Positions 1-8,319 of a DNA stretch of 24,358 nucleotides are shown here, piece after piece; within the stretch, counting starts at the first letter, position 1; each line of letters begins with the position of its first letter. The notes under the pieces were generated by a model, which was given only the letters and a program-made list of their open reading frames with translations, was not told where the DNA came from and did not search any database. The stretch lies in assembly GCA_033763435.1 (NCBI GenBank), contig JANRKN010000049.1:1-24358 (forward strand), given 5' to 3'. The translations under genes and the position numbers were made by a program. The stretch is from JANRKN01 sp033763435. Lineage in GTDB: Bacteria > Planctomycetota > Phycisphaerae > Phycisphaerales > UBA1924.

Positions 1-603
1 ATGGACGCCTCGGGCCAGCGCGACGACCGCTGGCACGATTGGGGCTTCCGGCACGCGTGGAACCTGAATCTCTCGGCGCCGCGCGAGGCCGTGCTCGCCG
101 TCGGCGGGTTCACGATCTATCCCAACCCCTACGGCTACGAGGACCTCGATCTCGCGTGGCGTCTCTCGGAGCGCTTCGGCATGGCGGTCGTGTATCGCCC
201 CGAAGCAATCGCGCCCCACGAGCACGCGTACGCGCCCGAGGACTATCTGCTCCGCGAGCTGCGGCTCGGCTACGCGGCCGTCGGCTTCGCGCAGCGTTCC
301 CGCGGCTGCGCGCTCGCGACGTTCCGGCGCGATGTGCTCGACGCGATGGAAGTCGCCCTCACCCGCCAGCAGGTTCACGAGGGCCGGGGCGAGGCCGAGC
401 GCCTGGCCGAGTGGTTCATGGGCCTGGGCCGGATGGACGGCAGTTCGCTGACCCGCGAGGACCTTGACCGCATGTACCGCGAGCATCTGCCCCTGAAGCG
501 CTGGTGCTGGCGCCGCGGGTTCGTCGCGGCCGCCGAGGGCCAGACACGCACGCCCGACCTCTCTGAGATCATGCCGCGCTTCACCGCCGCGGCCGGAGCC
601 TGA
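1..603 (+). CDS. Glycosyltransferase, family 2-like, C-terminal part (5' end probably outside the window)
   Basis: The reading frame is open from the first base, so the ATG at position 1 is probably internal and the gene is probably cut by the window edge. Numbering from the first visible codon, residues 35-55 contain a GGF followed by GYEDLDLAWRL. This matches the 'GG(F)...G-ED-DL--RL' signature near the end of the catalytic domain of family 2 glycosyltransferases (galactosyltransferase C-terminal type), where the ED pair lies by the acceptor or metal site. A His-Glu-His follows at 73-75. The rest is a helical tail without recognisable motifs. The expected role, from the family, is transfer of a sugar from a nucleotide-sugar to a glycan or protein. 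The methyltransferase-like gene begins 2 bp after the stop, which suggests one transcript. Donor and acceptor cannot be told. The N-terminal GT-A core with its DXD motif is not visible. Confidence 0.6.
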   Translation: MDASGQRDDRWHDWGFRHAWNLNLSAPREAVLAVGGFTIYPNPYGYEDLDLAWRLSERFGMAVVYRPEAIAPHEHAYAPEDYLLRELRLGYAAVGFAQRSRGCALATFRRDVLDAMEVALTRQQVHEGRGEAERLAEWFMGLGRMDGSSLTREDLDRMYREHLPLKRWCWRRGFVAAAEGQTRTPDLSEIMPRFTAAAGA

Positions 604-605
604 GC

Positions 606-1628
606 ATGACGGTTGCCCCCGCCGCTTCGACCGCTGCGATCCAGACGCCCGCCCATACGCCCGTGTGGGAACGCGCCAAGTTCCCCGGGCGCTTCCCGAT
701 CGAAACGATGCTCTCCGAGCACGAGGTCCACTACCTCCACTGGGTCGGTGCGCAGGCTTATCGCGGCGCCGGTCGCGTCGTCGACCTCGGCCCATGGCTC
801 GGCGGCAGCACCGTCGCGCTGGGCACAGGCCTCACCAGCAACCCGCGCTGGACCGGCAAGCTTCTGAGCTACGACATGTTCGTGATGGACGAGGGCAGCG
901 CCCGCGCCGCCAAGAGCCCGCGCGTCGCCGGCGAGAGTTTCCTCGTCGAATACCTCGCCAACACCGGCTTCCTGGGCGACCGCCTCGTCGCCCGCCCGGG
1001 CCGACTGCCCGAGTTTGCGTCCCTCACCCAGCAGCGCGAGCTTTATCCCGAGCAGGATGCGATCGAGGTGCTGTTCGTTGACCTCTGCAAGGTCTGGGGC
1101 GTGCACAACACGGTCCTCTCGGCGTTCGGGCGTCACCTCGTCCCGGGCGGCCTGCTCATCCAGCAGGACTTCAAGTGGGACTGCTACTGGCTGCCCATTC
1201 ACATGTGGCAGCTCCGCTCGACCTTCGAACCCGTCGCCGACATCCCGGGCTCCGCGACCGTGACCTTCGAGCTGCGGGGCGATCTGGCCTCGCGCCTCGA
1301 AGACCTCTGGCAGCCCCAGGACTTTGCGCCCGACGAGTGGGCCGACGTCTGGCGCGACGTCTTCGCCTACTGGCGCGCCCGCAAAGCGACATGGGTGCTC
1401 AGCACGCTGTTCGTCCAGCGCGCGATCCACATGCTGACCTTCGGCCGGCGCGATGCCGCGTTCGAAAGCCTCGAGGAAGGCGCCCGCTTCATGGAAACCG
1501 AGGCCGGCGTCTGGGAGTGCTGGACCTACGAAGGTCTCTACGGCCTCATGCCCTACTACGTCCAGCCCGCCGACCAGGCCGCCGCCCGCACGATCCACGA
1601 ACGCGTCCGCAAAGCGCGTCAACGCTAA
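606..1628 (+). CDS. Class I SAM-dependent methyltransferase-like protein
   Basis: This is a 340-residue protein without signal peptide or membrane segment. Residues 58-69 (VVDLGPWLGGST) fit the glycine-rich SAM-binding motif I. An acidic residue ends the next strand (Asp90 in LLSYDMF). A strand-like VLFVDLCKVW lies at 155-164, and LVPGGLLIQQD at 178-188 matches the 'L-PGG-L---D' segment seen in TylF/Methyltransf_24-type O-methyltransferases. The last 130 residues are Trp- and Arg-rich and helical, and I do not recognise them. The start lies 2 bp after the stop of the preceding glycosyltransferase, so the two are probably translated from one mRNA and may act on the same glycan. The family fold is fairly secure. 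The substrate is unknown, and loss of catalytic activity cannot be excluded because the motifs are weak. Confidence 0.68.
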   Translation: MTVAPAASTAAIQTPAHTPVWERAKFPGRFPIETMLSEHEVHYLHWVGAQAYRGAGRVVDLGPWLGGSTVALGTGLTSNPRWTGKLLSYDMFVMDEGSARAAKSPRVAGESFLVEYLANTGFLGDRLVARPGRLPEFASLTQQRELYPEQDAIEVLFVDLCKVWGVHNTVLSAFGRHLVPGGLLIQQDFKWDCYWLPIHMWQLRSTFEPVADIPGSATVTFELRGDLASRLEDLWQPQDFAPDEWADVWRDVFAYWRARKATWVLSTLFVQRAIHMLTFGRRDAAFESLEEGARFMETEAGVWECWTYEGLYGLMPYYVQPADQAAARTIHERVRKARQR

Positions 1629-1664
1629 GAACCAGTTCACCCCGCGCGACGTTACGATGAGGCG

Positions 1665-2630
1665 ATGCCCAGCCGCCGCTCCGTGACCGCTGCTTTGTTC
1701 GCAACGCTGACGCTTTCCGCCTCGGCCATTGCTCAGTCGCCCCAGCCGAACGCGAAAGCCCCGGCACCAGCGTCCAAAGCACCCGCCGCGCCCAAGCCGC
1801 GCGCCGAACTTCTCTCGCCCGGCGCTGAGCCGCGCACCGCGCTGCGCTACACGCTCACGCCCGACGCGCGATGGCTTGTCCGGCCCACGACCAAGCTCAC
1901 ACCCATCAGCGAGGTCGACGGCAACGCCGCGCCCGTCGCCGAGCCGCCTTTGATGATTCGACCCTTTGACCTCACGCTCGAAGGCTCACCCGATCCGACG
2001 GCGGGCCTGGGCTTCTCGCTCTTCGTCGCGCCCCGCGTGCCCGAGGTCGGCGCCGACGGAAGCGAGGCGCTTCGCGAGCTCGTCAAGGGCCAGCCACTCA
2101 ACCCCGGGCCAGCCGTGCGCGTCAAGCTCTCGCCCCGCGGCGAAATCCTCGAAAAACAAGCCCCCGAACGCACCCCCCGCCGCCCAAGCGAGAGTGAGCT
2201 GGGCATCCTTGATGGCCTCATCATCCCTCTCCCCGAGCAGCCCGTGGGCGTCGGCGCGACCTGGCGCATCAATCGCACCGAGGGCGTCCGCGGCTATCTC
2301 GGGCGCCACGGCCTTGAAGCCACGCTCGTCGAACTCAAGGGCAACCGCGCGAAGATCAAGCTCACATACTCGCGGATTTTCCGCGCCGCCGACGAGGACG
2401 CGCTCACGAAAGTCAAGAAGGAACTCCCCGACGCGACGATCGAGGGCTCCTCGCGCGTCGTCGAGATCGCAGGCGACTTTGAGCTCGATCTGACCTGCCC
2501 GGTCCCGATCTCAGGCTCACTGCTCAGCAAGGAGCGCGACGAAATCCGCCTGCGGAACAAGGGCATTCAGAGCCGGATGATCGTCGGCAGCGACACCAAG
2601 CTCACGCTCGATCGCACAAGGGCTCAGTAG
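1665..2630 (+). CDS. Secreted protein of unknown function
   Basis: This is a 321-residue protein with a typical Sec signal peptide: MPSRRS, a hydrophobic stretch, then SAIA|Q with cleavage expected near residue 23. A Pro/Ala/Lys-rich low-complexity linker follows at about residues 25-48. The mature part looks beta-rich, with charged alternating strands in the second half (for example AKIKLTYSRIF and FELDLTCPVPISG). It resembles secreted planctomycete proteins of the DUF6263 kind, but I rely on general pattern and cannot confirm a family. The gene starts 36 bp after the methyltransferase-like gene on the same strand and ends convergently, 32 bp from the lipoprotein gene. No catalytic motif is visible. 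It probably acts in the periplasm or outside the cell. Confidence 0.72.
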   Translation: MPSRRSVTAALFATLTLSASAIAQSPQPNAKAPAPASKAPAAPKPRAELLSPGAEPRTALRYTLTPDARWLVRPTTKLTPISEVDGNAAPVAEPPLMIRPFDLTLEGSPDPTAGLGFSLFVAPRVPEVGADGSEALRELVKGQPLNPGPAVRVKLSPRGEILEKQAPERTPRRPSESELGILDGLIIPLPEQPVGVGATWRINRTEGVRGYLGRHGLEATLVELKGNRAKIKLTYSRIFRAADEDALTKVKKELPDATIEGSSRVVEIAGDFELDLTCPVPISGSLLSKERDEIRLRNKGIQSRMIVGSDTKLTLDRTRAQ

Positions 2631-2635
2631 CACCG

Positions 2636-2659
2636 CGGTGCCCAAGACTCGGGCAACCG
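2636..2659. terminator. Hairpin between convergent genes, possible terminator
   Basis: CGGTGCCC at 2636-2643 pairs with GGGC-A-ACCG at 2651-2659 around a 7-nt loop, with one bulged A. It fills the 32-bp gap between the stops of the genes ending at 2630 (+) and 2663 (-). There is no T-run on either side, so intrinsic termination is only a suggestion from position. Confidence 0.3.
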
Positions 2660-2662
2660 GAC

Positions 2663-3490
2663 TCAGTTCGCGGGCACGCCCGAGATCGACGGCTGGCCGT
2701 AGGGGAACCCAACCTCGACCGTGATCGACCCTTCGCCCGTGCGGAGGTCGACCGGATTGGCACCCTGGTTGATGCGCCCGGACCACAGCGCGCGGGTGAC
2801 CTTGACGTTGTCGAGCACCGCCGTGCGCGACGCGACGCCGATCTCGCCCTTGTCCGCTGAGGCCGTGAGGCTCGCGGTCGAGGTCTCACCCACGCGAAGG
2901 CGAATGTCCCCGGTCGTGGTCTGCGCCGTGATAGGCGCGCGGAATTCCTTGATGGTCAGCAGGTCGATCCCGCCGCCCGCGCCGCCCTTCAGGCCATTCT
3001 GCACGGTCACAGGCCCATCGAACCCGACGATCCGCACCGAGCCGCCCGTGTTTCGCACGCGGATCCCGTCGATCCGCGGCACGCGGATCACCAGACCCAC
3101 GCGAATGTCCGACTCATCCGCCGCCGGACGCGCCGAGAGCACGCGGAGCACCCGCTTGTCGGGGCGCGAGCGCATGTCCGCCGAGATCCAGCGACGGGCC
3201 AGCGCTTCGGTGTCAGGGTTGGGCTTGGTCACGCTCAGGGCCGAGGTGATCCGCGCCTCCACAAACGCCCGGCGTGCCTGCGGGTCGGCGATCACTTCCA
3301 CCGAGCCCAGCTTGTTGTCAACTTCAATCTCGATCGGGATCGACGCGTCGATCCGCTGTTCGATCGGCGCCACGGGCACGCGGTAGTCGTTCGTCACGCA
3401 GCCCGCAAGCGCGAGCATCCCCACCATCCCCACCACTCCGGCCATCCGCTGACCGAGCCGAACAATCGAGCGACGACGAGCACGCGGCAT
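2663..3490 (-). CDS. Lipoprotein with DUF4097-like beta-strand repeats
   Basis: The frame is open much further upstream, but the ATG at 3490 is the likely start. It is preceded by GAGGGG six bases upstream and begins a signal peptide, MPRARRRS then a hydrophobic run, ending in a lipobox LAGC (residues 28-31). Cys31 would be lipidated. The mature 245 residues alternate short beta strands with 'TTTGDIRL', 'SADKGEIGV' and 'TGEGSITVEV' turns. This is the pattern of the DUF4097 / putative adhesin family, which is thought to fold as a beta-helix or beta-roll. Family members often sit near anti-sigma factors, but none is present here. The function is unknown. It should be anchored to a membrane, facing the periplasm or the outside. 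Confidence 0.75.
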   Translation of the reverse strand: MPRARRRSIVRLGQRMAGVVGMVGMLALAGCVTNDYRVPVAPIEQRIDASIPIEIEVDNKLGSVEVIADPQARRAFVEARITSALSVTKPNPDTEALARRWISADMRSRPDKRVLRVLSARPAADESDIRVGLVIRVPRIDGIRVRNTGGSVRIVGFDGPVTVQNGLKGGAGGGIDLLTIKEFRAPITAQTTTGDIRLRVGETSTASLTASADKGEIGVASRTAVLDNVKVTRALWSGRINQGANPVDLRTGEGSITVEVGFPYGQPSISGVPAN

Positions 3491-3723
3491 TCGATACCCC
3501 TCTGATCCGATCACCTGACCCACCAACACGACCCCCCCACCCACGCGTCCATCTTGGACGGCCCCCGCCCGAGGCGAGCGTAGGGCCGGCGTTCGGTCGG
3601 TACTCCGCCCGCCGGTGGCTAGATCGGCCGAACAGCCCCGCCCGGCCGACATTCGCGGGGGGGCGACATCCTCCTGACATCCGGGATGCATCTGGGGGAA
3701 TTCCGGCGAAGCTGCACGCGACC

Positions 3724-3753
3724 TGAACATTTCGGTCCGGAGCGTGGTAGGAT
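3724..3753 (+). promoter_or_regulatory. Possible promoter for the rny leader or an upstream RNA
   Basis: TGAACA (3724-3729) is followed after 18 bp by TAGGAT (3748-3753). The -10 is extended by TG one base upstream (TGGTAGGAT). Each hexamer matches four of six sigma-70 consensus bases. Transcription would begin near 3760 and give rny a leader of about 500 nt. Confidence 0.3.
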
Positions 3754-3902
3754 GGGCATGCCCGGACAACGGGCCGACGACCGGCGGATCCCCTGATTCA
3801 TTCCCGCCGAGCGTTGCTGATTCGACATCCCGGACCGTCCGAGCCCGCCCACGCGGGGCTCGCGTCTGCCCTTCGCGGGGCGGGCCGAGCCGGGCCCGAA
3901 CG

Positions 3903-4213
3903 GACCTCCGCCCCGCGTGCAGCCGACGGACTTTGGTTTCGACTACAGACCCGCCTTCGGACTCGATCGGACGCCTTCAGACGCCTCCCCCTCTGCCGTG
4001 TCGCCGCGCACTTCGCGCGGGCGCCAAGGCCTCCGGGGTCGGGGGGCGAGGAGCCCCGTTGAACTCCCCCAGCCCGCGCCATGACCGCCCGTTACCAGCC
4101 GCCATGCAAGGCCGGCAACGTTGCGTGATGCTCGGGAACGAGGGACGCTGCACGAGGTGAGCCGGGACCGCCCTCACGGGCACCCCCGGCACGCGGACAA
4201 CCCGGAGCATGTC
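3903..4213 (+). ncRNA. Candidate structured RNA (leader or independent RNA) before rny
   Basis: The two ends of this segment can pair. GAC (3903-3905), CTCCG (3906-3910) and CCGCGTGC (3913-3920) are complementary, in order, to GTC (4211-4213), CGGAG (4203-4207) and GCACGCGG (4189-4196). Inside lie an 8-bp helix 4015-4022/4072-4079, which competes with a hairpin 4004-4009/4015-4020, a hairpin 4043-4047/4053-4057, and a hairpin 4131-4142 with a GGAA loop closed further by 4123-4126/4145-4148. Long complementary stretches arise by chance in sequence this GC-rich, so covariation is needed. 6S RNA was considered because, as I recall, it lies beside rny in some other bacteria. However, the span of about 310 nt is longer than usual and I cannot match its conserved bubble. 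Confidence 0.22.
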
Positions 4214-4266
4214 AGATCGGCTTCGCGCCGTCGGCCATCCCATGACCCGGGCGGGAGCCGTCTCGT

Positions 4267-5877
4267 ATGCGCGAATCCATCCAGCCCTTCCACACCCTGA
4301 CGCTCGGCGTCGAGGTCCCCGATCTCATCCTCATCCTGATCGTCGCTGGCGCCATGATCGTCGGCTTCGTGATCGCCTTCGGCGTCATCAAGATCACCTC
4401 AGGCCTGACGATCGCCCGCGCCCGGGCCGAAGCCAAATCCATCCTCGAGCGCGCCGAGCTCGACGCCAAGACCGCGGGCGAAAAGGCCCGACTTGAGTCC
4501 GAACGCGGCCTCCTTGAGCGCAAGGAGCGCTTCGAAAAGGAGCTCGAAGGCCGGCGCAACGAGCTGGGCGAGCAGGAGCGCCGCCTGGCCAAGCGCGAGG
4601 ATGTCTTCGAGCGCAAGGAAGAGGCGCTGGCCCTCAAGGAGCAGACCCTCACGCGCCAGGCCGACGGGCTCAAGCAGCGCGAGGCGGGGCTGACGACGAA
4701 GGAAGCCGAGCTGTCCAAGGTGCTGCAGGACCAGAAGGAACGGCTGCAGTCGATCGCGGGGATGAGCATCGGCGAGGCCAAGGACCTTCTGCTCAAGCGC
4801 GTCGAGGACGACGTGCGGATGGACGCCGCGAAGCTGACGCGCGAGGTGGTCGAGAAGGCCGAGACCGAGGCCAAGAACAAGGCGCGCGAGATCATCCTGA
4901 TGGCGACCCAGCGCTACGCCAACGAGGTGACGAGCGAAAGCACCGTCCGCACCGTCGCGATCCCCTCCGACGACCTCAAGGGCCGGATCATCGGGCGCGA
5001 AGGGCGGAACATCCGCGCGATCGAGAAGGCCACGGGCGTCGACATCATCGTCGATGACACGCCGGGCGTCATCGTCGTCTCGTGCTTTGACAAGGTGCGC
5101 CAGGCGATCGCGGTCGAAGCGCTCGAGCGCCTCGTCGCCGACGGGCGTATGCACCCAAGCCGCATCGAGGAAGTCGTCGAGAAGGTCAAGGGCGAGGTCG
5201 GCGAGCGCATCCAGAAGTTCGGCAAAGACGCGATGCTCGAGGTCAACCTCCGCGGCCTGCACCCCAAAGTCGTCGAGGCGATGGGCAAGCTGCATTACCG
5301 CACAAGCTACGGACAGAACGTTCTCCGCCACTCCATCGAGGTCGGCTTCCTCTGCCAGATCATCGCCGACATGCTCGGGCTCGACGGCACCCTCGCGCGC
5401 CGCTGCGGATTCCTCCACGACATCGGCAAGGCCATGGACCACGAGATGGAGGGCGGGCACCCCAAGATCGGCATGGACTTTGCCAAGCAGTTCGGCGAGC
5501 GCGAGCAGGTCCTCAACGCCATCGGCGGGCACCACGGCGATATCCCGTCCACCAGCTTCTACACGCCGATCGTGATGGCGGCGGATGCCGTGAGCTCCGC
5601 ACGCCCCGGCGCCCGCCGCGAAAGCATGGAGCGCTATGTCCAACGCCTTAACGAGCTCCAGGACATCGCCCTCTCCTACAAGGGCGTGACCGAGGCCTAC
5701 GCGATCCAGGCCGGGCGAGAGGTCCGCGTCATGCTCGACGCGGCCAAGGTCTCCGACGACGAGGCCTTCCTCATGGCCCACGAGATCGCCAAGCGCGTCA
5801 GCGCCGAGATGACCTTCCCGGGCGAGATCCGCGTCACCGTGCTCCGCGAGACGCGCGCCATCGAATACGCCCGCTGA
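4267..5877 (+). CDS. rny: Ribonuclease Y
   Basis: This is a membrane-anchored endoribonuclease that starts mRNA decay and processing. The 536 residues show the full family order. A transmembrane helix lies at about 19-43, and a long Glu/Lys/Arg/Ala coiled coil at about 47-210. A KH domain contains GRIIGREGRN at 239-248. An HD phosphohydrolase domain carries the expected metal ligands: His355 in LRHSIEVG, the His384-Asp385 pair in FLHDIGKAMDHE, His422-His423 in GGHHGD, and Asp440 in AADAVSSARPGARR. The C-terminus AIEYAR is typical. Length is normal (about 510-540). The ATG at 4267 places the membrane helix at the N-terminus and has GGGAG about 10 nt upstream. The gene is preceded by an unusually long gene-free stretch and is followed by a strong terminator. 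It stands alone, without the metallophosphoesterase (YmdB-like) gene that often follows it. Confidence 0.97.
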   Translation: MRESIQPFHTLTLGVEVPDLILILIVAGAMIVGFVIAFGVIKITSGLTIARARAEAKSILERAELDAKTAGEKARLESERGLLERKERFEKELEGRRNELGEQERRLAKREDVFERKEEALALKEQTLTRQADGLKQREAGLTTKEAELSKVLQDQKERLQSIAGMSIGEAKDLLLKRVEDDVRMDAAKLTREVVEKAETEAKNKAREIILMATQRYANEVTSESTVRTVAIPSDDLKGRIIGREGRNIRAIEKATGVDIIVDDTPGVIVVSCFDKVRQAIAVEALERLVADGRMHPSRIEEVVEKVKGEVGERIQKFGKDAMLEVNLRGLHPKVVEAMGKLHYRTSYGQNVLRHSIEVGFLCQIIADMLGLDGTLARRCGFLHDIGKAMDHEMEGGHPKIGMDFAKQFGEREQVLNAIGGHHGDIPSTSFYTPIVMAADAVSSARPGARRESMERYVQRLNELQDIALSYKGVTEAYAIQAGREVRVMLDAAKVSDDEAFLMAHEIAKRVSAEMTFPGEIRVTVLRETRAIEYAR

Positions 5878-5913
5878 ACGCGGGCGTTGGTGCGGCACAT
5901 CCGAATGTTCCAG

Positions 5914-5944
5914 GCGCCCGGGGCTCAGCCGCCCTGGGCGCTTT
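5914..5944 (+). terminator. Intrinsic terminator of rny, overlapping the end of dacB
   Basis: GCGCCC (5914-5919) plus GGGG pairs with CCCT plus GGGCGC (5936-5941). This gives a ten-pair stem including one G-T pair, followed by TTT on the + strand. The stem begins before and runs past the dacB stop codon (5925-5927 on the opposite strand), so it may also affect the end of the dacB message. Confidence 0.62.
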
Positions 5945-7487
5945 CGCGTTCGGGACGACGATCGCTGCTGCGCCCACTGAGGTGCCGGTCCAGCGCGCGG
6001 ACGACGTTCTCGTGGAAGTCCATCGCCGCGCGGATCTCGTCACCCTGAACGTCGTTGACCATCACCGAGTACGCGTAGCGCGTGCGCCCGTCGGCGCTGG
6101 TGACCACGCCCGAGAGGCAGCGCACGCCGTTGATCGCGCCGCTCTTGCCCCGGATGTCGCTGCGAAACGGGCGCGTCTTGCGCTCATCGAACCGCGAGCG
6201 CAGCGTGCCCTCGCCGGGCTTGGGCATCGAAGCCAGAAACGCGTCGCGCGTCTTCGAATCATTCAGCAGCGCGGCCATCCACTTGGTCAGCGTCGAGGGC
6301 GCGACCTGATTCAGCCGGCTCATGCCCGATCCGTCCGCGATCGTCGTCCCCGCGGCCGCCTCAGGTCCAAGGCGCTCAGAGATCATCATCCGCATCACCG
6401 CCGCGGCGTTCGCGAACGAGCCCGGCTCCTTGGTGACCTGGTGCCCGACGCGCTTGAACAGCGCCTCGGCGTACAGATTCTGCGAGTCCGCGTTGCAGCG
6501 CCGGAGCACGTCGCCGATCGGCGTCTTGATGATCGCCAGGGGCGTTGCCGTCGTGAACTTCTCTTCCGCGCCCGCGAGCCTCACCGCCCGCAGCGCGCCC
6601 TCCCGCTCCGTCGAGCCCCCCACCGTCACGCCCGTCCCGACGATCGACGACGCGAGCACCTGCCCGAACACCATCGCGGGCTCGTGCAGCGTCACCTCGA
6701 CCGGCTGCTGCACGGGCATGCCCACTTCGCCGAAGAGCGTAAAGGCGTTTCGATCGGCGGGGCGCGTGAGCCAGACGGAGTTCTTCTGCTCCTTGACCGT
6801 GCGTGCACGATTCTCCACGCTGATCCAGGGCATCGCCGGCTGCAGCGTGTACGTCGGCGCGCCCCCCGGTCCGTCCGAGCCCGGGCGCGTGTACACCGCC
6901 AGCACGTTGCAGTGGAAGTTCACCCCCGACACTTGTGCGCAGTACCAGCGGTTGAGCTGATCCGTCGGCCACGAGGGGTGCACGTACTCGCGGTCAAAGA
7001 CCCGGTCGTCGACCACGATCTCGCTCACCGCCTGCACGCCCCCGCGCTGCACCGACGAACCCAGCAGCGAGATCACGTCCGCGACCGTCCGCCGGGGCTG
7101 GGCTTCGGTCAGCATCTCGGGGTCGACCAGCGACGGATCGCCCGAGCCCGTCACGATCAGCTTGTCGCCGTCCATCGCGAGCGTCGTCGTGAAGATGAAA
7201 TCCGGCCCCAGCGCCCAGGCCGCGGCACCCGCCGTGAGGATCTTCATGTTCGACGCGGGCACCAAGGGCGTGTTGCCCGCGATGCTCACCATCGTCCGCC
7301 CGCTCGATACATCGATCACGCTCACGCCGACCTTGGCCTTGTCGAGCTTGGCGGTCGAGAGGATCCGCTGCACCTCGGGGTTGAGCTCCTGCGCGCCCGC
7401 GCGCTGCGCGACGCCCGCCGAGGCCAGAAGCGCCCAGGCCATCATCACCGTCCGCGCACGCACGACTCGCGACTGAAGCACAGGCAT
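5925..7487 (-). CDS. dacB: D-alanyl-D-alanine carboxypeptidase/endopeptidase (PBP4 type, peptidase S13)
   Basis: This periplasmic serine enzyme trims or cleaves D-Ala-containing crosslinks in peptidoglycan. The start at 7487 is set by GGAGG about eight bases upstream (GGAGGGAACGG-ATG) and by the signal peptide it opens: Arg-rich, then MMAWALLASAGVAQRAGA|Q with cleavage near residue 32. The open frame extends 48 codons further upstream and should not be used. The three active-site motifs of the family are all present: SNMK at 79-82 (nucleophile Ser79, Lys82), SQN at 335-337, and KSG at 448-450. The KSG replaces the KTG of many homologues with a conservative change. Length (520) is close to family members of 450-520. 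A planctomycete that keeps dacB supports the presence of a peptidoglycan wall. The gene is convergent with rny, which suggests independent transcription. Confidence 0.93.
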   Translation of the reverse strand: MPVLQSRVVRARTVMMAWALLASAGVAQRAGAQELNPEVQRILSTAKLDKAKVGVSVIDVSSGRTMVSIAGNTPLVPASNMKILTAGAAAWALGPDFIFTTTLAMDGDKLIVTGSGDPSLVDPEMLTEAQPRRTVADVISLLGSSVQRGGVQAVSEIVVDDRVFDREYVHPSWPTDQLNRWYCAQVSGVNFHCNVLAVYTRPGSDGPGGAPTYTLQPAMPWISVENRARTVKEQKNSVWLTRPADRNAFTLFGEVGMPVQQPVEVTLHEPAMVFGQVLASSIVGTGVTVGGSTEREGALRAVRLAGAEEKFTTATPLAIIKTPIGDVLRRCNADSQNLYAEALFKRVGHQVTKEPGSFANAAAVMRMMISERLGPEAAAGTTIADGSGMSRLNQVAPSTLTKWMAALLNDSKTRDAFLASMPKPGEGTLRSRFDERKTRPFRSDIRGKSGAINGVRCLSGVVTSADGRTRYAYSVMVNDVQGDEIRAAMDFHENVVRALDRHLSGRSSDRRPERESAQGG

Positions 7488-7702
7488 CCGTTCCCTCCGA
7501 GCGACGCTGGAATCCGTTCTGACGCCCATCGGCCCCGGATGGGTCCCGCAGACCCGTGCCGCGCAGAACGTCCACTGGGCCGATACATCGGCGAGGCCGC
7601 CCCGACCCCTGCAATCCCTGCGCGAACCCAACCCCGCTCGGGCTCAGGGCTTCCACCCGGGCCCGGACAATCGTCACGACCGTTCCGGATTCCGTCGGCC
7701 GT

Positions 7703-8152
7703 TCAGGCCTCGGCCAGCGCGGGCGCCCGCAGCGCCACGAGCATCAGCACCTCGTCGGCACCGGCCTTGGACGTGATCTCCCACGCCGGCCAGCGCACGC
7801 CATCGATCTCGACCGAATGCAGAATCGCATCGCGGATGTGCCGCGGCAGGCGCCGCTGAGGCAGCCGATCGATCTGACCCACCGTCATCGGCACCGCCAG
7901 CAGAGGCTTGGCCGGGTTCGGCACCAGAAACGCCATCGGCACCGCATCACCCTCGACCGCGTACTTCAGCGACCAGCGCCAGGGAATGCCGTGCCAGCCC
8001 AGCGTCTCGCGCACGCCCGGAACGGCCGAGAGGCGATCGCGCACGTGCTCAAGCACCGGCGCCACCGGCTTGGGGAACGCCTCGCGCAGCACCGTCCAGG
8101 TCGGTGTCGTGAACTTGTCTTCCCAGGGTGCCCGGGCGGGCGAGGCCGGCAT
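7703..8152 (-). CDS. Conserved-looking protein of unknown function
   Basis: This is a 149-residue soluble protein. The ATG at 8152 is preferred over a longer frame because AGGAGAGGGAA lies just upstream and because a promoter-like pair sits at 8189-8218, inside the longer frame. The sequence has a Trp-rich core: TLGWHGIPWRWSLKY near the middle, then two strand-like stretches (VPMAFLVPN and KPLLAVPM) and an RLPQRRLPRHIRDAI helix. This broadly recalls small DUF1801/DUF3788-like proteins, but I cannot assign a family. There is no signal peptide, membrane segment or metal motif. It lies 215 bp upstream of dacB on the same strand and is divergent from the response regulator. Its codon choice is strongly GC-ending like its neighbours, which supports a real gene. 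Confidence 0.7.
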   Translation of the reverse strand: MPASPARAPWEDKFTTPTWTVLREAFPKPVAPVLEHVRDRLSAVPGVRETLGWHGIPWRWSLKYAVEGDAVPMAFLVPNPAKPLLAVPMTVGQIDRLPQRRLPRHIRDAILHSVEIDGVRWPAWEITSKAGADEVLMLVALRAPALAEA

Positions 8153-8188
8153 GCGTTGTTCCCTCTCCTGCTCTCGATCGAACGGGCC

Positions 8189-8218
8189 ATTCTCCGCGAA
8201 ACACCGGGCGCCCGTCAA
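8189..8218 (-). promoter_or_regulatory. Probable sigma-70-like promoter for the 7703-8152 gene
   Basis: On the minus strand TTGACG (8213-8218) is followed after 18 bp by GAGAAT (8189-8194). The -35 matches five of six consensus bases and the -10 four of six. A start near 8181 would give a leader of about 30 nt, with the ribosome site in it. Confidence 0.42.
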
Positions 8219-8319
8219 GGCTCCCGTGGCGGGTACCATCATACGACGCGGCAACGCCCCCTCCGGTTTCGGCGGGCGCTTCCGCGCCAGTCCGAGAACC
8301 GCTCGCGCAAGGACGACTC

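Larger units (their letters stand above)
3491..4266. other. 776-bp gene-free region upstream of rny
   Basis: This stretch separates the divergent lipoprotein and RNase Y genes. Reading frames cross it (for example 3744-4160 on +), but their products are low-complexity Arg/Pro/Ser strings with no family likeness, so I do not call a gene. The first part (3491-3540) holds the lipoprotein leader and its ribosome site. From about 3900 to 4213 there are several helices that can nest inside one another, described separately as a possible RNA. About 10 nt before the rny start there is a GGGAG-like ribosome site. Confidence 0.6.

Noticed and set aside
3529..3546. Run of C with nearby CCCACC, possible second G-quadruplex in the lipoprotein leader
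   Set aside because: Four G-runs are reached only with a long loop of about ten bases, so it is much weaker than the site at 14325-14362.
3931..3943. TTGGTTTCGAC resembling the start of tmRNA
   Set aside because: There is no matching T-arm, CCA end or tag-coding region within the following few hundred bases.
3744..4160. 138-codon open frame upstream of rny
   Set aside because: Low-complexity Arg/Pro/Ser product, no ribosome site, and no domain or hydrophobic core. The region is better read as leader or RNA.
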